Below are positions 57,089-64,000 of a DNA stretch of 64,000 nt, piece after piece. A program made the translations under genes and the position numbers. The DNA is taken from assembly GCA_903813345.2 (NCBI GenBank), contig CAIIXF020000006.1, positions 19,783,936-19,847,935 on the forward strand, read 5' to 3'. Source of the DNA: Owenia fusiformis (taxonomy: Eukaryota; Annelida; Polychaeta; Sabellida; Oweniidae). Under the pieces are notes generated by a model. The model was not told the DNA's origin, searched no databases, and was given only the letters and a program-made list of their open reading frames with translations. Within the stretch, counting starts at the first letter, position 1. Each line of letters opens with the position of its first letter.

Positions 57089-59700
57089 GTGAGCTAATTG
57101 GATTAGAAAGGATATAATCAAGCAATCTTCTAGAATTCAGACAATATTCATCATCTTTTGCCAGCTACTTTTAGTGTCCTGGAATGAATTCATTTTTTTA
57201 GAAAATGATGAAAGCAGAAATGTTGTTTTAAAATGTTTATATATGATGTTTACTCGGTCTCAACTAGTCTTCGAGCTTGACCCCTACATTGACCCTTCTA
57301 GTTCCTTTGATCTAATACTGTACATGTACTAAAAAGTACAGAATAGAGGTAAAGCTCTCACTTCATGAGAGATAGTGTCGGAATTTAACTACTGTAAGTG
57401 TACACCACAAAGCACCGGTAAATGTAAATGGTCTAATTTAATTCCAGATGAGCACAGTTAGGGCATACCCATGGTTATTGGAAGCAATAAGCATATTTAC
57501 AATAACTTGGATTATCATTGTGTCAAATGTGATGCTAATTTCTAGTTGTTAATTAGTTTAATTATATAAATGTGTTAATTATATTTTGTTTATTTTTTCA
57601 AATGTTGGACAGGTCAAGCAGACTCGACAAAATTGTGTGAATTATTTAAAAAAATCAAATATGTTTTTACTTTTTCAAAGTTTTATTGAGATAATTTATA
57701 CCATATCATCACCATGAGTCTGAAGCCACAGTTAGTCAATGAAGAATAATTTTTCGAAAAACTACAATAATTTTGGCATATTTCATTCTTATATGAAAAC
57801 GATTCATTGATACCATTCACATCACCATTTTTTAAAAATAATTCAAAATGTCGATGTGCTGATTGCGTATTTTTGTATTTTACTTATATTTTTATTTGTG
57901 ACCCCTGCTAATGACACGTATAGTTCAGCCCAAAAGCCCGAAGAATATTGAACGTCTATGATAAAAAAAAAACATTACTCGACATGTGTAGGTATGTAAA
58001 TATTAGGTCAAATATCGCTGCACTATATTGTGTTTCCAGCTCCTTGATTAGGCGTCCTAGGAATTTCATACCATGGACTATTGACAAATTCATTTGAAAA
58101 ATATTTTAATATTGGCCACATCTATGCAATACATCGTCATTTTACATTATGTTTTATTAGAATAATATGTTATTTCCTGAATGAATTTTTTAGTTTTGTT
58201 TTTAGTGCCCCATGGCCTAGAAAACACACGAGGAAGAATTAGTACCTTGTGTCAGTTTAAATCACCATAGAATGCACGAGGTGCCGAAGACTAACCTTAA
58301 ACTGGACTATCTTGAGAATTTTACACAATTTATTTTCAAAATCATGTAACTTTTGACACATATAAGTTAGAATGCTAATACTAAAGTCATATCTAAAAAT
58401 GAATATATAATAAAACGAAATTCATTTTTTCAAAAGTTTGGAACCTCCAATGACATGTCTCCGTATTTCAGATCTGATTTTTAGTCCCGATCACGACAAA
58501 TGTTTTTCACAGATCGGGATATGATGAATCAAAGTTACACTGTCACGTAATTTTATAGGGCTCGCGGGATATTCACGAAGTCAAACACCTTTATCCCGTA
58601 TGAGCACTTTGTAGCACTGAGCTACGGGACAGTCAGGTTTTCAAACCCACTGTCCCGTACCAGCGCTTGGTAAAAAAATTTGCTGCGGGATAAAGTGATT
58701 TCAAAACTTGACTAATGCTGATCAAAGTATATGCTATCAAGCCATCACATACATGTATCTCTATGTAATTACCATACTATATTAACCCTTGCAAAAAATT
58801 CCATTTTTCATCTTTGTACTGAATTATATCAACATCAGTCTTTTATCTTTGAAATGTTGCTAAAGTTTATTGGGAGGGGTGGCATGTACACACTTGATTC
58901 AAAATGCTATTGTTTGTGTGTGAGGGGGGGGGGCATCTCCAGAGTTGACTCACATCATTGTCTATAAGAATCACAACTGTCACAAATCATCATTCTATCT
59001 GGTATCATTTAAATATCCTTGAATATGATTTGCAGTATGTACATAAATCCTTGTGTGCCATCCTGTATCATATATTATGCCTATTGTTAATGTTGCATAT
59101 GTCTTTTTATTTTTTAATCAGCTAATATATATGTATATAAACACTGGTGAAGTAATGTGGTCATTCCTCAAGCCCTCCATATCATTTATCATCCTAATTG
59201 TTCATATGTCAACAGCTCCTTCCAGTGAATTAAATAAAAGTTGTTCTTTACGATAAATACCGGTGAAGTATTGTGGCAATTCCACATGCAATCTGTTTTT
59301 CCATCTATTCCCTGCTGTTATTCCACCATATTCTATCTATATGTTTTTGACATGCTGATTACCCATGCCATACATCCTGAAATAAGCAAATAATATTTAA
59401 ATTATTTTCTTTTCTGTATTGTGCCTTTTGTTCATTTATCATTCACTTATGTCCAGTAAATTGAATAAAGTACTAGAAATATGCAAACTCCATAGCGCAG
59501 CAAATGCCAAAGAACACTAAATTCATGAATCTGTATGCCACAACATAATATTTATCATCTACCTTACCCTTGATTTGCAAATATAAAAAAAAAACATTAA
59601 AATGTTACATGTATATCAGAATAATCACCAATTCAAGTATTTGGGTGACCATTTGTATTAGATCATTGGTGTGGCGGGGGGGGGAGGCACGATGGGTGCA
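57089..59700. other. intron or intergenic sequence after SDR paralogue exon 2
   Basis: AT-rich. No SDR exon found. Around 58490-58700 the word CGGGAT/ATCCCG recurs (GATCGGGATATGATGAA, CGCGGGATATTCACGAAG, CTACGGGACAGTC, CTGCGGGATAAAG), probably a degenerate repeat. Confidence 0.4.
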
Positions 59701-59704
59701 AACC

Positions 59705-62215
59705 CTCTTCCCCATAACCAATAACAAAATGGCTCCATTACTTTTCGAGTAAGAATAAAAAGAGTAAAAAATGGTGGTCATTTTGAAAAATGGCTGCCTT
59801 TTACCCAAAGTGTCATTTGACAGTGTGCCATGCTTATAGTATTCACATATAAAATATGAACAAAATTGCTCTACTACTTTTTGAGTTATAGTAAAAAATG
59901 TAAAAATGGTCGCCATTTTTCAAAATGGTCGCCTACTACCCAAAGCGTCATTAGACAGTGTGCCATGCTTATACTACTCTACTACTCGCTCTACTACTTT
60001 TTGAGTCAGTATAGTAAAAAATGTAAAAATGGTCGCCTACTACCCAAAGTGTCATTAGACAGTGTGCCATGCTTATAGTATTCACATATAAAATATGAAC
60101 AAAATCGCTCTACTACTTTTTGAGTCAGTATAGTAAAAAATGTAAAAATGGTCGCCATTTTTCAAAATGGTCACCTACTACCCAAAGTGTCATTAGACAG
60201 TGTGCCATGCTTATAGTATTCACATATAAAATATGAACAAAATCGCTCTACTACTTTTTGAGCTATAGTAAAAAATGTAAAAATGGTCGCCATTTTCAAA
60301 ATGGTCGCCTACTACCCAAAGTGTCATTAGACAGTGTGCCATGCTTATAGTATTCACATATAAAATATGAACAAAATCGCTCTACTACTTTTTGAGTCAG
60401 TATAGTAAAAAATGTAAAAATGGTCGCCATTTTTCAAAATGGTCGCCTACTAACCAAAGTGTCATTAGACAGTGTGCCATGCTTATAGTATTCACATATA
60501 AAATATGAACAAAATCGCTCTACTACTTTTTGAGTCAGTATAGTAAAAAATGTAAAAATGGTCGCCATTTTTCAAAATGGTCGCCTACTACCCAAAGTGT
60601 CATTAGACAGTGTGCCATGCTTATAGTATTCACATATAAAATATGAACAAAATCGCTCTACTACTTTTTGAGCTATAGTAAAAAATGTAAAAATGGTCGC
60701 CATTTTTCAAAATGGTCGCCTACTACCCAAAGTGTCATTAGACAGTGTGCCATGCTTATAGTATTCACATATAAAATATGAACAAAATCGCTCTACTACT
60801 TTTTGAGTTATAGTAAAAAATGTAAAAATGGTCGCCATTTTTCAAAATGGTCGCCTACTACCCAAAGTGTCATTAGACAGTGTGCCATGCTTATAGTATT
60901 CACATATAAAATATGAACAAAATCGCTCTACTACTTTTTGAGCTATAGTAAAAAATGTAAAAATGGTCGCCATTTTTCAAAATGGCCGCCTTCTACCAAA
61001 AGCGTCATTAGACAGTGTGCCATGCTTATAGTATTCACATATAAAATATGAACAAAATTGCTCTACTAGTTTTTGAGTTATAGTAAAAAATGTAAAAATG
61101 GTCGCCATTTTTCAAAATGGTCGCCTACTACCCAAAGTGTCATTAGACAGTGTGCCATGCTTATAGTATTCACATATAAAATATGAACAAAATCGCTCTA
61201 CTACTTTTTGAGTCAGTATAGTAAAAAATGTAAAAATGGTCGCCATTTTTCAAAATGGTCGCCTACTACCCAAAGTGTCATTAGACAGTGTGCCATGCTT
61301 ATAGAATTCACATATAAAATATGAACAAAATCGCTCTACTACTTTTTGAGTCAGTATAGTAAAAAATGTAAAAATGGTCGCCATTTTTCAAAATGGTCGC
61401 CTACTACCCAAAGTGTCATTAGACAGTGTGCCATGCTTATAGTATTCACATATAAAATATGAACAAAATCGCTCTACTACTTTTTGAGTCAGTATAGTAA
61501 AAAATGTAAAAATGGTCGCCATTTTTCAAAATGGTCGCCTACTTCCCAAAGTGTCATTAGACAGTGTGCCATGCTTATAGTATTCACATATAAAATATGA
61601 ACAAAATCGCTCTACTACTTTTTGAGTCAGTATAGTAAAAAATTAAAAAATGGTCGCCATTTTTCAAAATGGTCGCCTACTACCCAAAGTGTCATTAGAC
61701 AGTGTGCCATGCTTATAGTATTCACATATAAAATATGAACAAAATCGCTCTACTACTTTTTGAGTCAGTATAGTAAAAAATGTAAAAATGGTCGCCATTT
61801 TTCAAAATGGTCACCTACTACCCAAAGTGTCATTAGACAGTGTGCCATGCTTATAGTATTCACATATAAAATATGAACAAAATCGCTCTACTACTTTTTG
61901 AGCTATAGTAAAAAATGTAAAAATGGTCGCCATTTTTCAAAATGGCCGCCTTCTACCAAAAGTGTCATTAGACAGTGTGCCATGCTTATAGTATTCACAT
62001 ACCAAATATGAACAAAAACCCTCCACTACGTTTTGAGGTACAGTAAAAACCATTAAAATGGCAGCCATATTGAAAAATGGCAGCCTTCCACCAAAAGTGT
62101 CATTAGACAGTGTGCCATGCTTATAGTATTCACATACCAAATATGAACAAAATCACTTCACTACTTTTTGATTTATAGTAAAAAAAAGTAAAAATGGTGG
62201 TCATTTTTCAAAAAT
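59705..62215 (-). repeat. tandem array of about 135-bp units
   Basis: About 18 units of 134-138 bp. Each contains TATGAACAAAATCGCTCTAC, TACTTTTTGAG, either TCAGTATAG or CTATAG (this explains the length difference), AATGGTCGCCATTTTTCAAA, GTGTCATTAGACAGTGTGCC and ATGCTTATAGTATTCACATA. Units in the centre are nearly identical; edges (59705-59870 and 61990-62215) are diverged. Each unit has an internal hairpin at GGTCGCCATTTTTCAAAATG. The units match, in reverse complement, those inside the elements at 9071-10692 and 19728-20245. Confidence 0.95.
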
Positions 62216-62785
62216 GACTGTCAGTGACATGGTATGATACATGATATGACATTGAGTGCCATGGTATGTTACAAATATGATAGTAGATGACATGGTATGT
62301 TTCAAGATATGTCAATGAGTGACATGGTGTTACAAGATATGACAGTGAGTAACATAGTATGCTACCTGATTTGACAGTGAGTTACGTAGTATGATACAAG
62401 ATATGGCAGTAAGGGACATGGTATGATACATGATATGACAGTGTGTGACGTGGTATGTTACAAAATATGACAGTGATTGGCATGGTATGTTACAATAAAT
62501 GACAGTGAGTGACATGGTATGTCATATGATATGACAGACTGTGACATGGTATGATACATGATATGACAGTGAGTGGCATGGTATGTTACAAGATATCGAC
62601 AGTTAGTTGAATGGAATGATATAAGATATGACAGTGAGTGACACGGTTTGTTACAAGATATGACATTGAGTGACATATGTTACAAGATCAGACAGTAAGG
62701 GACATTGTATGTTACAAGATATGACAGTCTGTGACATAGTATGATACATGATATGACAGTGTGTGACATGGTATGTTACAAAATA
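62216..62785 (+). repeat. minisatellite of about 32-bp units, block 1
   Basis: About 17 units built of GATATGACAGTGAGTGACAT followed by GGTATGTTACAA, with variants GATACATGATATG and CTGTGACATGG. Short open frames on the minus strand are by-products. Confidence 0.9.
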
Positions 62786-63478
62786 AGGACCCACAGTCCT
62801 GTGCTCACACAGTTTGGAACCTTCAGAGGAATGTATATCCTGACTTTCAAACAAAACTATTGATTTGGATTTGTAGTCTCCAACTTTGAGAAACTTAGAT
62901 AGCACAGTTGTGTGACCTAGTTTGATGACCTTTGACCTTGAAAATTTTAAATTATTCAGAGCTCAATAAGGTCTTTCGTGATTAAGCTGACCAAAATTTA
63001 CATCCAAAAATCTTTTTGACCTTTCAAAGGTCACTGTACTGAAGGTCAAGTAAAGGTCAAATCCTAAAACTAATGTCAAATTTGAACTCCTGGCAACTTG
63101 AAGATGATTTTCAAAAAAATGTGACATGGTATGTTACAAAATAAGGACCCACAGTCCTGTGCTCACACAGTTTGGAACCTTCAGAGGAATGTATATCCTG
63201 ACTTTCAAACAAAACTATTGATTTGGATTTGTAGTCTCCAACTTTGAGAAACTTAGATAGCACAGTTGTGTGACCTAGTTTGATGACCTTTGACCTTGAA
63301 AATTTTAAATTATTCAGAGCTCAATAAGGTCTTTCGTGATTAAGCTGACCAAAATTTACATCCAAAAATCTTTTTGACCTTTCAAAGGTCACTGTACTGA
63401 AGGTCAAGTAAAGGTCAAATCCTAAAACTAATGTCAAATTTGAACTCCTGGCAACTTGAAGATGATTTTCAAAAAAAA
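62763..63478 (+). repeat. exact 358-bp tandem duplication
   Basis: Copies 62763-63120 and 63121-63478 appear identical by eye. Each starts with a minisatellite unit (GTGACATGGTATGTTACAAA), continues with GGACCCACAGTCCTGTGCTC, and contains the GACCTTTGACCTTGAAAATT and TTGAACTCCTGGCAACTTGA blocks shared with 29437-29935. The junctions are at an A-run. Confidence 0.95.
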
Positions 63479-63554
63479 TTTGGTCAAGTGAAGCAAGTTG
63501 AAAAGTAACTTATTTTTACTGTTTTTTGACGTCAAATATCTCAAAAACAGTAAA

Positions 63555-63930
63555 AATTTGATGTCGCATAATATGACAGTCTTTGACATGGTATGATATG
63601 TGATATGACAGTGAGTGATGTGGTATGTTACAAGATATGACAGTGAGTGACATGGTATGTTACAAGATATGACAGTTAGTGGAATGGAATGATATAAGAT
63701 ATGACATTGAGTGACACGCTATGTTACAAGATATGACATTGAGTGACATATGTTACAAGATCAGATAGTAAGTGACATTGTATGTTACACGATATGACAG
63801 TCTGTGACATGGTATGATACATGATATGACAGTGAGTGACATGGTATGATACAAGATATGACAATGAGTGGCATGATATGTCACATTATATGACAGTTTG
63901 TGACATGGAATGATACATGATATGACATTA
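63555..63930 (+). repeat. minisatellite of about 32-bp units, block 2
   Basis: Continuation of the repeat at 62216-62785 (ATATGACAGTGAGTGACATG, GTATGTTACAAG) after the duplicated segment. It ends in non-repeat sequence at about 63930. Confidence 0.9.
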
Positions 63931-64000
63931 ATAACCCAGATGCGAGTAGAAATTATCTTGATTTACGTCATTAAAAATTCAAAATTCAGTCAAAGTCATA

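Noticed and set aside
62330-62905. Minus-strand frames with repeated YHVTHCHIMYHTM
   Set aside because: Produced by the 32-bp minisatellite; no homology expected.

Overview
This is a stretch of AT-rich animal nuclear DNA. It has multi-exon genes with GT-AG introns, long introns loaded with short inverted-repeat transposons, and several satellite arrays. Orthologues of GBE1 and EGFL7, plus a nodulin-like MFS transporter of a kind I know from plants and marine invertebrates, suggest a marine invertebrate bilaterian. Ambulacrarian/hemichordate or lophotrochozoan would both fit; I cannot tell which from sequence alone.

Layout. 1-2930 and about 3740-5655: two arrays of the same 91-bp satellite in opposite orientation around an 0.8-kb spacer. 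7457-18032 (+): a nearly complete gene for the glycogen branching enzyme GBE1, rebuilt here as 14 phase-consistent exons. Only about the first 50 residues are missing, and all four catalytic-core motifs are present. Its introns carry at least five recognisable mobile or foldback elements. 19.7-24.1 kb: intergenic DNA with four elements, two of them of the TTAA type. 24397-25923 (+): an intronless 508-aa nodulin-like MFS transporter. 28124-36625 (-): an EGFL7/EGFL8-like secreted protein gene, rebuilt as seven exons (EMI domain, EGF, Ca-binding EGF, coiled coil, stop). Only the signal-peptide exon was not found. One of its exons has a partially duplicated 5' half, present three times.

38.75-39.47 kb is a minisatellite, and 39.5-50.2 kb is mostly gene-poor. 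50200-54686 (+) is a complete seven-exon short-chain dehydrogenase (SDR) gene whose terminal exon has been duplicated in tandem. A close paralogue starts at 56525 with only its first two exons visible. Between them lies a minus-strand remnant of a HExxH-type metallopeptidase gene with an internal stop. 59.7-63.95 kb is repeat-dominated: an array of about 135-bp units, a minisatellite of about 32 bp and an exact 358-bp duplication.

The genes look functionally independent: glycogen synthesis, small-molecule transport, extracellular signalling and oxidoreduction. The most unusual content is the repeat biology. A non-autonomous hAT-like element at 9.07 kb carries internally the same unit that forms the 2.5-kb array at 59.7-62.2 kb. 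A second element at 30.05 kb is inserted inside an older dispersed repeat, and the unoccupied form of that repeat is present elsewhere in the window. Gene calls rest on protein-level recognition and on splice phase checked by hand; no database search was run.
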